NCBI RefSeq assembly: GCF_030296695.1
Contig: NZ_AP027737.1
Location: 3,038,001 to 3,102,000 of the forward strand
Length of the DNA: 64,000 bases
Direction of reading: 5' to 3'
Origin: Agromyces mangrovi
GTDB taxonomy: Bacteria; Actinomycetota; Actinomycetes; Actinomycetales; Microbacteriaceae
A model generated the notes under the pieces. The model worked only from the letters and a program-made list of their open reading frames with translations. It was not told where the DNA came from and did not search any database. Numbering within the stretch: the stretch's first letter is position 1; every line of letters begins with the position of its first letter. Of the stretch, positions 9,886 through 18,826 are shown in pieces. The position numbers and the translations under genes were made by a program.

Positions 9886-12659
9886 GTGGCTGCCAAGCCC
9901 CGTGTACACGAGATCGCGAGCGAGCTCGGCGTCGACAGCAAGGTCGCGCTCGAGAAGCTCAAGGAGATGGGCGAGTACGTCAAGGGACCCTCGTCCAGCG
10001 TCGAGCCCCCGTCGCGCGTCGCCTGAAGGCTGCGCTGGCGGATGCCGCGTCGTCGGCCGGCTCCGCAGGAAACGGCGCCGCGGCGTCGAAGACGGCACCC
10101 AAGCCCGGTGCCGCGAAGCCCGGTGCCGCCAAGCCCGGCCCGAAGCCCGCCCCCAAGGCCGAGCCGAAGGCGGAGCCCACGGCCGACGCGCCCGCGCCCG
10201 CCGACCAGCCGATGTCGGTCGCCGAGCGCCAGGCCCGCGCCGAGGCCGCCGCGAAGCCCGCGGCTGACGAGGCCGCCGCGAAGCCGCCAGCGGATGCCGC
10301 CAAGCCCGGCGGCGCCCCGAAGCCCGGCGGCGCCCCCAAGCCCGGTGCGCCCAAGCCCGGCGGCTCCGCGGCGCGTCCGGGCGGCACCCCTCGCCCCGGC
10401 AACAACCCGTTCGCCTCGTCGCAGGGCATGGGCAAGCGCCCGGCCCAGCCGCGCCCCGGCAACAACCCCTACTCGAGCTCGCAGGGCATGGGCCAGCGCC
10501 CGACCCCGGGCAACATCCCGCGGCCCTCGATCCCGCGCCCCGGCGCGCCCCGTCCGGCGGGCCAGCGTCCCGGCGGCGGCGGTCGTCCCGGTGGCGCCGG
10601 CGGTCGTCAGGGCGGTCCCGGCGGCGGTCAGCGTCCCGGCGGCTTCACCGGCGCGCCCGGGCGTCCCGGTGGGTTCGGCCCGCGTCCCGGCGGAGGCGGC
10701 GGCCGTGGTCGCGGCCCCGGCGGCGGCACGGCGGGTGCGTTCGGTCGCGGCGGCGGCAAGAGCCGTTCGCGCAAGTCGAAGCGGACGAAGCGGCAGGAAT
10801 TCGAGATGCGGGAGGCGCCGTCGATCGGCGGCGTGCAGGTCCCGCGCGGCGACGGCAACACCGTCATCCGGCTGCGCCGCGGCGCATCCATCTCCGACTT
10901 CGCGGACAAGATCGACGCGAGCCCCGGCAACCTGGTGACCGTGCTCTTCCACCTCGGCGAGATGGCGACGGCGACCGAGTCGCTCGACGAGGCCACCTTC
11001 GAGGTGCTCGGCGAGGAGCTCGGCTACAAGATCCAGATCGTCTCGCCCGAGGACGAGGACAAGGAGCTCCTCGAGGGCTTCGACATCGACCTCGAGCAGG
11101 AGCTCGAGGACGAGTCCGACGAGGACCTCGAGTGGCGTCCGCCGGTCGTGACCGTCATGGGTCACGTCGACCACGGTAAGACGCGACTGCTCGACGCGAT
11201 CCGAAACGCCAACGTGGTGGCGGGCGAGGCCGGCGGCATCACCCAGCACATCGGTGCGTACCAGGTGCACACCGAGCACGAGGGCAAGGACCGAGCGATC
11301 ACCTTCATCGACACCCCGGGTCACGAGGCGTTCACCGCCATGCGTGCCCGTGGTGCGCAGGTGACCGACATCGCGATCCTCGTGGTCGCCGCCGACGACG
11401 GCATCATGCCGCAGACGGTGGAGGCGCTGAACCACGCCCAGGCGGCCGACGTGCCGATCGTGGTCGCGGTGAACAAGATCGACAAGCCCGACGCGAACCC
11501 GCAGAAGGTGCGCCAGCAGCTGACCGAGTTCGGCCTCGTGGCCGAGGAGTACGGCGGCGACGTCATGTTCGTCGACGTGTCGGCCCGCGAGGACATCGGC
11601 ATCAACGACCTGCTCGACGCGGTGCTGCTCACCGCCGACGCGGGGCTCGACCTGCGCGCGAACCCCGACAAGGACGCGCGCGGTGTCGCGATCGAGGCCA
11701 AGCTCGACAAGGGCCGCGGTGCGGTCGCGACCGTGCTCATCCAGTCGGGCACCCTGCACGTCGGTGACGCGATCGTCGCCGGCACGGCCTATGGCCGTGT
11801 GCGTGCGATGGTCGACGAGAACGGCGACGCCGTCGCCGAGGCCACGCCGTCGCGCCCCGTGCAGGTGCAGGGCCTGTCGACCGTGCCGCGCGCGGGCGAC
11901 ACCTTCCTCGTGACCGGCGACGACCGCACCGCGCGTCAGATCGCCGAGAAGCGCGAGGCCGCCGAGCGCAACGCGCAGCTGGCGAAGGCCCGCAAGCGCA
12001 TCTCGCTCGAGGACTTCACGCGTGCGCTCGAGGAGGGCAAGGTCGAGGCGCTCAACCTCATCATCAAGGGCGACGTGTCGGGTGCCGTCGAGGCGCTCGA
12101 GGAGTCCCTCATGAAGATCGAGGTCGACGACTCGGTGCAGCTGCGCATCCTCCACCGCGGTGTGGGTGCCGTCACCGAGTCGGACATCGACCTGGCCACG
12201 ATCGACAACGCGATCGTGATCGGGTTCAACGTCCGGCCCGACGTGAAGGCGCGCGAGCGCGCCGCCCGCGAGGGCGTCGACGTGCGCTTCTACAACGTCA
12301 TCTACAACGCGATCGACGACATCGAGAACTCGCTCAAGGGCATGCTCAAGCCCGAGTTCGAGGAGGTCCAGTCGGGTGTCGCCGAGATCCGCGAGGTGTT
12401 CCGCTCCTCGAAGTTCGGCAACATCGCCGGTTCGATCGTGCGCTCGGGCACCATCACGCGCAACGCCAAGGCGCGGGTCATCCGCGACGGCGTGGTCATC
12501 GCCGACGGCCTCGCGATCGAGTCGCTGCGCCGGTTCAAGGACGACGTCACCGAGGTCCGCACGGACTTCGAGTGCGGTATCGGCCTCGGCAAGTTCAACG
12601 ACATCCAGGTCGGCGACGAGATCGAGACGACCGAGCTTCGCGAGAAGCCGCGGGTCTAG
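9886..12659 (+). CDS. infB: translation initiation factor IF-2 (frameshifted in this sequence)
   Basis: IF-2 positions initiator tRNA on the 30S subunit. The GTG at 9886, with AGGAG upstream, opens the typical N-terminus ([20 protein letters not shown]...). That frame stops after about 46 codons because the C-run at 10006-10010 has five bases where six would keep the expected [11 protein letters not shown]. From there the next frame is intact: a long Pro/Gly/Lys linker with RPGNNPF repeats, then the G domain ([20 protein letters not shown]), and domains II-IV ending EKPRV. Restored length is 924 residues. Since infB is essential, a sequencing error is the likeliest cause. Confidence 0.93.
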
Positions 12660-12666
12660 GTATCCC

Positions 12667-12694
12667 GTCCGGGGCGGCGCTCGCCGCCCCGGAC
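12667..12694 (+). terminator. strong hairpin in the infB-rbfA spacer
   Basis: A perfect 13-bp stem (12667-12679 with 12682-12694) of GC-rich sequence lies between infB and rbfA, followed 19 nt later by the rbfA start. No U-tract follows. It may reduce read-through into rbfA or protect the infB 3' end. Confidence 0.55.
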
Positions 12695-12713
12695 GTTCTC
12701 GGAAGGGGACAGC

Positions 12714-13148
12714 ATGGCTGATCCGGCACGGGCCAGGAAGATGGCCGACCGCATCAAGGAGATCGTCGCGCGACGGCTCGACAAGGGCATCCGCGACCCC
12801 CGCCTCGGGTTCGTCACGATCACCGACGTCAAGGTGACGGGCGACCTGCAGCACGCGAGCGTGTTCTACACGGTGTACGGCACCGACGAGGAGCGCGCGG
12901 ACTCGGCGGCGGCCCTGAAGGCGGCGACCGGGATGCTCCGCACCGAGGTCGGACGCAACATCACGGCGCGGCTCACGCCGAGCCTCGAGTTCATCCTCGA
13001 CGCGATCCCCGAGAACGCCCAGCACATCGAGGAGCTGCTCCGCGAGGCGCGCGAGCGCGACGCGGAGACCTCGAAGACCGCGAGCACCGCGCAGTACGCC
13101 GGCGAGTCCGACCCGTACGTGAAGCCGCGCGAGGCCGACGAGGAGTAG
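12714..13148 (+). CDS. rbfA: ribosome-binding factor A
   Basis: A 144-residue KH-like protein that helps mature the 30S subunit and 16S rRNA 5' end. Family blocks visible are RARKMADRIKEIVARRL at the N-terminus, DPRLGFVTITDVKV and LRTEVGRNITARLTPSLEFILD. The C-terminal 35 residues are a charged tail typical of actinobacteria. The start has GGAAGGGG upstream. It is the last gene of the nusA cluster and is convergent with mutY, with 7 nt between stops. Confidence 0.95.
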   Translation: MADPARARKMADRIKEIVARRLDKGIRDPRLGFVTITDVKVTGDLQHASVFYTVYGTDEERADSAAALKAATGMLRTEVGRNITARLTPSLEFILDAIPENAQHIEELLREARERDAETSKTASTAQYAGESDPYVKPREADEE

Positions 13149-13155
13149 TCGCGGC

Positions 13156-14034
13156 TCACTCCGGGAGCGAGAGCCCCTCGGGGCCCTCTCCGGCGAGCCC
13201 GTCGGCGACGAGCGAGTCGATTGCGCGGGCGAGCTGCGCGGCATCCGTCCATGACGGCGCGAGCTCGTCGCGCGTCACCGGGCGGTGCGCCGCGCGCAGC
13301 TCGCGCATGACGATGCCGCGCACCTGCCGGTCGGAACCCTCGAACCGCGCCTGCGTGCGCCGGCGCGGCCCGTCGTACGCGGGGGAGCCGGCGGCGCGCC
13401 ACGCGCAGCGCGCCGCGATCGGGCAGTCGTCGCAGGCGGGCGCCCGCGCGGTGCATACGACCGCGCCGAGCTCCATCATCCCGGCGTTGAACGACCGGGC
13501 ATCGGATGCCTCGTGCGGGAGCAGTTCCGCCATGGCCGCCAGGTCCGCTCGGGCGTCGGGCGGGCCCGCCTCGCCATTGCCGCGCACCGCCCGCGCGATC
13601 ACGCGCCGCGTGTTCGTGTCGACCACGGGCTCGCGCAGCCCGAACGCGAACGCCGCGACGGCTCGCGCGGTGTACGGCCCGATTCCCTGCAGCGCGAGCA
13701 GTGCGTCGACGTCTGCGGGCACGTCGCCGTCGTGGCGCTCGACGATCTCGACGGCGGCGCGGTGCAGCCACATCGCGCGCCGCGGGTAGCCCAGCCCGCC
13801 CCAGGCGCGCACCGCTTCCGACGCGGGCTCCGCGGCGAGGGCCGCGGGCGTCGGCCAGCGCCGCATCCACGCCTCGAACGCGGGCACGACGCGCGAGACC
13901 TGCGTCTGCTGCAGCATGAACTCGCTCACGAGCACGCCCCAGGGCGTGCAGTCGGGCCGTCGCCACGGCAGGTCGCGCGCGTTCCGCGCGAACCAGGCCA
14001 CGACGGCGGGCGCCAGCGCGACCGCCTCAGGCAT
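13156..14034 (-). CDS. mutY: A/G-specific adenine glycosylase
   Basis: A 292-residue base-excision repair enzyme that removes adenine mispaired with 8-oxoguanine. The catalytic Glu lies in SEFMLQQTQVSRV, the helix-hairpin-helix is LQGIGPYTARAVAAF with the catalytic Asp in VDTNTRRV, and the 4Fe-4S cysteines follow C-x6-C-x2-C-x5-C (CTARAPACDDCPIAARC). The long C-terminal Nudix-like 8-oxoG domain of E. coli MutY is absent, as in other short actinobacterial MutY proteins. Its start overlaps the end of the next minus-strand gene by 8 nt. Confidence 0.94.
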   Translation of the reverse strand: MPEAVALAPAVVAWFARNARDLPWRRPDCTPWGVLVSEFMLQQTQVSRVVPAFEAWMRRWPTPAALAAEPASEAVRAWGGLGYPRRAMWLHRAAVEIVERHDGDVPADVDALLALQGIGPYTARAVAAFAFGLREPVVDTNTRRVIARAVRGNGEAGPPDARADLAAMAELLPHEASDARSFNAGMMELGAVVCTARAPACDDCPIAARCAWRAAGSPAYDGPRRRTQARFEGSDRQVRGIVMRELRAAHRPVTRDELAPSWTDAAQLARAIDSLVADGLAGEGPEGLSLPE

Positions 14035-15022
14035 CGAACGCCTCGAGCACCTCGTCGACCGGCACGTGCGCGCCCGTCTCCTCGACGCGGTGCACCAGCG
14101 CGGTGAGCGTGCGGTTCACGGGCGCGGGCACCCCAGCGGCATCCGCTCGCCGCACCACCGTGCCGTTCAGGTAGTCGACCTCGGTGCGCTGCCCGCGACG
14201 GATGCTCTGCAGCGTCGAACCGAGGTTCGGCACCGGCCCCATGCGCGCGCCCATGCCCCGCGGGAGCACCTGCCCGAGCGCGAGCGGCAGGCGTGCGAAG
14301 AGGCGCAGCCGCCGGTCGCCGAGCCCCTGGAGCGCGCCGAACCGCACGCCGTTCGCGATGCCGACGCGCACGGTCTCGCGCATCGACGCGGTGAGCACCC
14401 GTCGCAGCCGGCGGTCGGCGATGACCTCCTGCACGCTGAGCCCGGTGATCGCGGGCAGCGCGTTCAGCATGTTGACCACGAGCTTGGTCCACTGGGCGCC
14501 CTCGAAGCCGTCGATCGCGACGACGGGCGCCGCGTCCGAGAGCAGCGCGGCGACGCGACGCGAGTCGTCGTCGGCGGGCCCGGAACCGCGGCCGAGGTAG
14601 CTCGCCGCGGTGGTGGTGATGCGCACGTGCCCGGGTTCGGTGTAGTTCGCGGCGATGATCGAGAGCATGCCGTGGCAGTCGGCCGCGGGCAGCAGCTCGC
14701 GCGCGGTCGCGACGCCCTCGAGCCCGTTCTGCACGATCACGACGACCGTGCCGTCGAGCGCGTCGCGGTTGTCGGCGATCGCCTGCCGGGCATCCTGCGC
14801 CTTGGTGCAGACGAGCGCGAGGTCGGGTCGCTGCGAGAGGCGGTCGGATGCCGCGACGCGCACGTGCGCCTCGCCGTAGCCGCCGCTCAGCCGGATGCCG
14901 TCGCGTGCGATCGCCTCGAGCCCCGCGCCCCGCGCCGTCACCTCGACGTCGTGGCCCGCACGGGCGAGCAGCGCCGCGAACGCGCCGCCGAGCGCGCCCG
15001 CCCCGACGATCCCGATCCTCAC
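14027..15022 (-). CDS. ketopantoate reductase family protein (PanE/ApbA-like)
   Basis: A 331-residue NADP-dependent reductase with an N-terminal Rossmann motif (IGIVGAGALGGAFAALLARAG). The ApbA C-terminal helical domain contains KLVVNMLNALPAITG and the substrate-site block RGQRTEVDYLNGTVVRRADAAGV. It may reduce 2-ketopantoate for pantothenate and CoA synthesis, but paralogues are common, so I give no symbol. The GTG at 15022 is preceded by a TAGGCT hexamer ending 7 nt upstream (leaderless). It shares a short divergent spacer with truB and overlaps mutY downstream. Confidence 0.85.
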   Translation of the reverse strand: MRIGIVGAGALGGAFAALLARAGHDVEVTARGAGLEAIARDGIRLSGGYGEAHVRVAASDRLSQRPDLALVCTKAQDARQAIADNRDALDGTVVVIVQNGLEGVATARELLPAADCHGMLSIIAANYTEPGHVRITTTAASYLGRGSGPADDDSRRVAALLSDAAPVVAIDGFEGAQWTKLVVNMLNALPAITGLSVQEVIADRRLRRVLTASMRETVRVGIANGVRFGALQGLGDRRLRLFARLPLALGQVLPRGMGARMGPVPNLGSTLQSIRRGQRTEVDYLNGTVVRRADAAGVPAPVNRTLTALVHRVEETGAHVPVDEVLEAFDA

Positions 15023-15091
15023 CCGCGACAGCCTACGTGCCGTGCGACCCGGCGCGGCCCGCGGCTCCGACCGCTGGTAGCCTTGACCCCC

Positions 15092-15985
15092 GTGACCAGC
15101 GGCATCCTCCTCGTCGACAAGCCGCAGCAGATCACCAGCCACGGGGTGGTCGGGCGGGTGCGGCGCCTCGCCGGCACCCGGAAGGTCGGCCACGCCGGCA
15201 CCCTCGACCCGATGGCCACCGGCCTGCTCGTGATCGGCATCGGCGCGTCCACGCGCCTGCTGCACCACATGGTCGGCCTCGACAAGCGCTACGAGGCGAC
15301 GATCCGGCTCGGCGCCACGACCGTGACCGACGACGCCGAGGGCGAGGTCGTCGAGGTCGCGGACGCCGCAGCGGTGGACGCGGTCACCCGGGACGCGGTC
15401 GACGCCGGTATCCGCGCCCTCACCGGCGCCATCGAGCAGGTGCCGAGCGCCGTCAGCGCCATCAAGGTCGACGGCCGCCGCGCCTACGACCGGGTGCGTG
15501 CGGGGGAGGACGTGGAGCTCGCCGCGCGTGCCGTCACCGTGCACGGCTTCGCGGTCGACGCCGAGCGGCGCGGCGACCGCTGGATCGACCTCGACGTGAC
15601 GGTCGACTGCTCGTCGGGCACGTACATTCGTGCCCTCGCGCGCGACCTCGGGGCGGCGCTGGGGGTCGGCGGTCACCTCACGATGCTCCGCCGCACGCGC
15701 GTCGGCCCGTTCGACGTGGTCGACGCGGTCGAGCTCGCCGACGACACCGACGTGGCATCCGCCCTGCTGGCGCCCGCCGAGGCGGCGTCGCGCGTGCTGC
15801 CCCGCGTCGACGTCGACGCAGGCCAGGCGACCGACCTCGGTCACGGCAAGCGCGTCGCGCTGGACCCCGGCTCCCGCGGCCCGTTCGCGGCCGTCGACCC
15901 CGACGGGCGCCTCGTCGCGATCGTCGACCGCCGCGGCGACACCCTCGCCGTGGTCACCGGATTCCCCGCCGAGGAGGCATCGTGA
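15092..15985 (+). CDS. truB: tRNA pseudouridine(55) synthase
   Basis: A 297-residue enzyme making pseudouridine 55 in the tRNA T-loop. The catalytic Asp is in the signature GHAGTLDPMATGLLVIG near residue 40, and the C-terminal half carries SSGTYIRALARDLG. The same frame is open upstream into the antisense reductase gene, but the GTG at 15092 starts the family sequence (TSGILLVDKPQQITSHGVV). A TAGCCT hexamer ends 8 nt before it, so the mRNA is probably leaderless. Its stop overlaps the next gene's start as GTGA. Confidence 0.95.
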   Translation: MTSGILLVDKPQQITSHGVVGRVRRLAGTRKVGHAGTLDPMATGLLVIGIGASTRLLHHMVGLDKRYEATIRLGATTVTDDAEGEVVEVADAAAVDAVTRDAVDAGIRALTGAIEQVPSAVSAIKVDGRRAYDRVRAGEDVELAARAVTVHGFAVDAERRGDRWIDLDVTVDCSSGTYIRALARDLGAALGVGGHLTMLRRTRVGPFDVVDAVELADDTDVASALLAPAEAASRVLPRVDVDAGQATDLGHGKRVALDPGSRGPFAAVDPDGRLVAIVDRRGDTLAVVTGFPAEEAS

Positions 15986-16350
15986 TCGACTGGTTCGCGT
16001 ACGTGCAGGTCGGCGTCGCCACCGTCGCGGGGCTCCTCTGCGTGGTGCTGGGCCTCGTCGGCCGCCGGCCGAGCGACCTCACCATGGGCGCGCTCGCCCT
16101 GGTCGAGGTGCTGCTCGTGGCCCAAGTGGTGGTCGCGATCGCCGCACCCGCGTTCGGCAACGCGCCGACCGGCGACCCGCTGGAGTTCTGGACCTACCTC
16201 GTCTCGGCGGTGCTGCTGCCGGTCGGGGCGGGGTTCTGGGCACTGCTCGAGCGCAGCCGGTGGAGCACCGTGGTGCTCGGGGTCGCCGCGCTCGCGGTGG
16301 CCGTGATGGTGTACCGGATGCTCCAGATCTGGACCGTGCAGCAGGCCTGA
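15982..16350 (+). CDS. small conserved membrane protein
   Basis: A 122-residue protein with four predicted transmembrane helices and very short loops (DWFAYVQVGVATVAGLL at the start, WSTVVLGVAALAVAVMVYRM near the end). It starts with a GTG overlapping the truB stop by 4 nt and precedes a second membrane gene and ribF, so it is probably co-transcribed with truB. The family is seen next to truB/ribF in related actinobacteria; its role is unknown. Confidence 0.8.
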   Translation: MIDWFAYVQVGVATVAGLLCVVLGLVGRRPSDLTMGALALVEVLLVAQVVVAIAAPAFGNAPTGDPLEFWTYLVSAVLLPVGAGFWALLERSRWSTVVLGVAALAVAVMVYRMLQIWTVQQA

Positions 16351-16377
16351 GCGCCCGCCAGCGATAATCGAGGAACG

Positions 16378-16821
16378 ATGACCGAAGTCGACCCCACCGT
16401 GGATGCCCCCGCGACCCGACCGCGCATGAGCGGCATCGGGCGCGTGCTCGTCGCCGTGTACGCCGTGCTCGCCCTCGCGGCCACCGGCCGCTCCTTCGTG
16501 CAGATCGCCACGAAGTTCGACGAGGCGCCGCTCGCGTACCTGCTCTCGGCGCTCGCCGCCGTCGTCTACGTGCTCGCCAGCGTCGCGCTCATCGCGCGCG
16601 GCCGGACCTGGTACGTGGTCGCCTGGGCGACGATCGTCTTCGAGTTCACGGGCGTGCTCGTCGTCGGCACGCTCTCGCTGGTCGACCCCGCGCTGTTCCC
16701 GCACGACACGGTGTGGTCGGCGTTCGGCCGCGGCTACCTGTTCATCCCGCTCGTGCTGCCGCTGCTCGGCATGTGGTGGCTCGCCCGGCATCCGGTACGT
16801 CGCGGGGAGGCGACCGCGTGA
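16378..16821 (+). CDS. small conserved membrane protein
   Basis: A 147-residue membrane protein with a short polar N-terminus and four helices; near the end is a YLFIPLVLPLLGMWWL segment followed by a basic tail. A GATAAT hexamer (5 of 6 to the -10 consensus) ends 9 nt before the ATG, so it may have its own leaderless promoter. It ends in a 4-nt overlap with ribF, which suggests translational coupling. I cannot assign a function. Confidence 0.8.
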   Translation: MTEVDPTVDAPATRPRMSGIGRVLVAVYAVLALAATGRSFVQIATKFDEAPLAYLLSALAAVVYVLASVALIARGRTWYVVAWATIVFEFTGVLVVGTLSLVDPALFPHDTVWSAFGRGYLFIPLVLPLLGMWWLARHPVRRGEATA

Positions 16822-17747
16822 GGGTGTTCGACGGTCTGGCCGACGTACCGGCCGACGCCGGGCCCTCGGTCGTCACGATCGGCAAGTTCGACGGCGTCCA
16901 CACGGGCCATCGCGCGGTCATCGCCGAGCTGCGGGCGCGCGCGGAGGCCCTCGGCGTCGCGTCGGCCGTGGTCACCTTCGACCGGCATCCGCTCGCCCAC
17001 CTCGCGCCCGAGAAGTGCCCGGAGCCGCTCGTGAGCGTGCGCCAGAAGCTCGACCTGCTCGCCGGCACGGGCGTCGACGAGACCCTCCTGCTGCACTTCG
17101 ATGCGCGGCTCGCATCGCTCGAGCCCGACGAGTTCGTGCGCCGGGTGCTGGTCGACGCGCTCGGCGCCCGCGAGGTGCTCGTCGGCGGAGACTTCCGCTA
17201 CGGGCACCGCGGCGCGGGCGACGTCGCGAGCCTCGCCGCGGCCGGCGAGCGGTACGGGTTCGCCGTGCGCGTCGTCGGCGACGTCGTGCCCGAGGCGGAT
17301 CGCCGGGTCTCGTCGACCTGGATCCGCGAACTGCTCGACGCGGGCGACGTGGCCGCGGCCGGCCGCCTGCTGGGTCACGAGCCGAGCGTGCGCGGCATCG
17401 TCGTGCACGGTGCGGCGCGCGGGCGGGAGCTCGGCTTCCCGACCGCGAACCTCGCCGCGGAGTCGGAGGGCCTCATCCCGGCCGACGGCGTCTACGCCGG
17501 CTGGCTGGTCGACGGCGGCGAGCGGCTGCCCGCCGCGATCTCGGTCGGGAACAACCCGACGTTCGAGGGCGTGCCGCAGCGCCAGGTCGAGGCGTACGTG
17601 CTCGATCGGGAGCTCGACCTCTACGATCACGTGGTCGACATCGCGTTCGCCGAGCGCCTGCGCGGCATGGTCGCCTTCGACGGGCTGGAGCCGCTCATGG
17701 CGCAGATGCGCCAGGACGTCGAGGACGTCCGGTCGGCACTGGGCTGA
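16818..17747 (+). CDS. ribF: bifunctional riboflavin kinase/FAD synthetase
   Basis: A 309-residue enzyme converting riboflavin to FMN and then FAD. The N-terminal nucleotidyltransferase domain shows GKFDGVHTGHRAVI, VTFDRHPL and VSSTWIRELL. The C-terminal flavokinase domain begins with RGIVVHGAARGRELGFPTANL and includes PAAISVGNNPTF. The GTG start overlaps the preceding stop as GTGA. It is the last gene of the truB run and converges on the ROK kinase gene with a 9-nt gap. Several predicted flavoenzymes in this window would depend on its products. Confidence 0.95.
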   Translation: MRVFDGLADVPADAGPSVVTIGKFDGVHTGHRAVIAELRARAEALGVASAVVTFDRHPLAHLAPEKCPEPLVSVRQKLDLLAGTGVDETLLLHFDARLASLEPDEFVRRVLVDALGAREVLVGGDFRYGHRGAGDVASLAAAGERYGFAVRVVGDVVPEADRRVSSTWIRELLDAGDVAAAGRLLGHEPSVRGIVVHGAARGRELGFPTANLAAESEGLIPADGVYAGWLVDGGERLPAAISVGNNPTFEGVPQRQVEAYVLDRELDLYDHVVDIAFAERLRGMVAFDGLEPLMAQMRQDVEDVRSALG

Positions 17748-17756
17748 CGCGGGCCG

Positions 17757-18686
17757 TCAGGCGAGATCGCCCGGGCGGTGCACGAGCGACGCGGCCCCGA
17801 TGAGCGGGCCGTCCCCCGAGAGCGCCGACGGCACGATCTGCAGGCGCGTCACGAACCCGAAGCCGGTGCGCTCGGCCAGTGCGGCGCGTGCGTGGTCGAA
17901 GAACGCCGGGGCGACGTGCGAGAAGCCGCCGCCGATCGCGACGAGGTCGAGGTCGAGCAGGTTGGTGGCGGATGCCGCGGCGCGACCGACCGCGGTGCCG
18001 GCGCGACGCACGGCGGCGATGGCGACCTCGTCGCCCGCGGCGTGCGCGGCCGCCAGGTCTTCGCCCGTGCTGCCGGTGAACCCCTGCGACCTGGCCCAGG
18101 CGACGGTGCGGGGGCCGGATGCCACGGCCTCGACGCAGCCCGTGCCGCCGCACGGGCACGGGTCGTCGAAGCCGCCGACCTCGATGTGGCCGATGTGTCC
18201 GCCGTTGCCGGTGGGACTCGCGACCGCGCGTCCGTCGAGGATGAACCCGCCGCCGACGCCGGTCGAGACGACCATGCCCATCATCGCCCCGACGCCGCGG
18301 CCGGCGCCCACCCAGTGCTCGGCGAGCGTGATGCAGAGCCCGTCGATGCGGAGGGTGACCGGCATGCCGGGGAGCGTCCGCTCGACGAGGTCCACGAGCG
18401 GGAACCCGCGCCAGACGGGCAGGTTCAGGGGTGAGACGAGCCCGTCGACCAGGTCGACCGGGCCGGCCGAGCCGATGCCGACGCCGATGAGGTCGGCGTC
18501 GTCGGGCAGCGCCCCGGCGGTCGCGGTGACGACCGCCGCCACGTTCGCGGCGAGTTCGTCGGAGGTGGCGGCGGGGCCGGTCGGGCGCCGGTGCCGAGTG
18601 CCCGGCACGACCGTGCCGGCGTCGTCGACGAGGGCGCCCTCGACCTTGGTGCCGCCGATGTCGAGGGCGAGTGCGAGGGGGCGCAT
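17757..18686 (-). CDS. ROK family sugar kinase (glucokinase-like)
   Basis: A 309-residue ROK protein. Visible are the phosphate-binding LALDIGGTKVEGALVD at the N-terminus, the GNGGHIGHIEV motif whose His helps bind zinc, and the zinc motif CPCGGTGCVEA. It lacks a DNA-binding domain, so it is a kinase rather than a NagC-type repressor. Substrate is not certain; glucose or N-acetylhexosamine are the usual ones. The ATG at 18686 has a TAGGCT hexamer ending 6 nt upstream (leaderless). It is divergent from the SorC-family regulator gene. Confidence 0.88.
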   Translation of the reverse strand: MRPLALALDIGGTKVEGALVDDAGTVVPGTRHRRPTGPAATSDELAANVAAVVTATAGALPDDADLIGVGIGSAGPVDLVDGLVSPLNLPVWRGFPLVDLVERTLPGMPVTLRIDGLCITLAEHWVGAGRGVGAMMGMVVSTGVGGGFILDGRAVASPTGNGGHIGHIEVGGFDDPCPCGGTGCVEAVASGPRTVAWARSQGFTGSTGEDLAAAHAAGDEVAIAAVRRAGTAVGRAAASATNLLDLDLVAIGGGFSHVAPAFFDHARAALAERTGFGFVTRLQIVPSALSGDGPLIGAASLVHRPGDLA

Positions 18687-18744
18687 GCGGCAAGCCTACT
18701 GAGCCGGGGGCGGGGTGCGTCCGCGCTCGCGGAGGCATCCGATC

Positions 18745-18758
18745 TGCTCATCTGAGCA
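18745..18758. promoter_or_regulatory. inverted repeat, candidate operator of the deoC-operon regulator
   Basis: TGCTCA-TC-TGAGCA is a perfect 6-bp inverted repeat upstream of the regulator gene. A second repeat, CAACA-GG-TGTTG, follows at 18766-18777 and overlaps a weak -35 (TTGCTG, 18775-18780), which is spaced 17 nt from a TACCGT -10 at 18798-18803. SorC-family regulators commonly bind such sites in their own promoters; the assignment is inferred. Confidence 0.55.
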
Positions 18759-18826
18759 GGAGTGCCAACAGGTGTTGCTGGCGGCTCCGGGCAGGCGTAC
18801 CGTGGAACGCGTCGGAAGGGAGCGTG

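Noticed and set aside
9886..10030. programmed frameshift in infB
   Set aside because: No slippery heptamer or downstream pseudoknot is evident, and five other genes show the same one-base loss, so sequence error is preferred.
9837..13244. 1,135-codon open frame antisense to infB and rbfA
   Set aside because: Its translation is low-complexity Arg/Gly/Leu/Ala without domains, and it mirrors codon bias of infB on the other strand; a GC-content shadow.
13916..15091. long N-terminal extension of truB
   Set aside because: Antisense to mutY and the reductase gene; the leaderless GTG at 15092 gives the normal TruB length.
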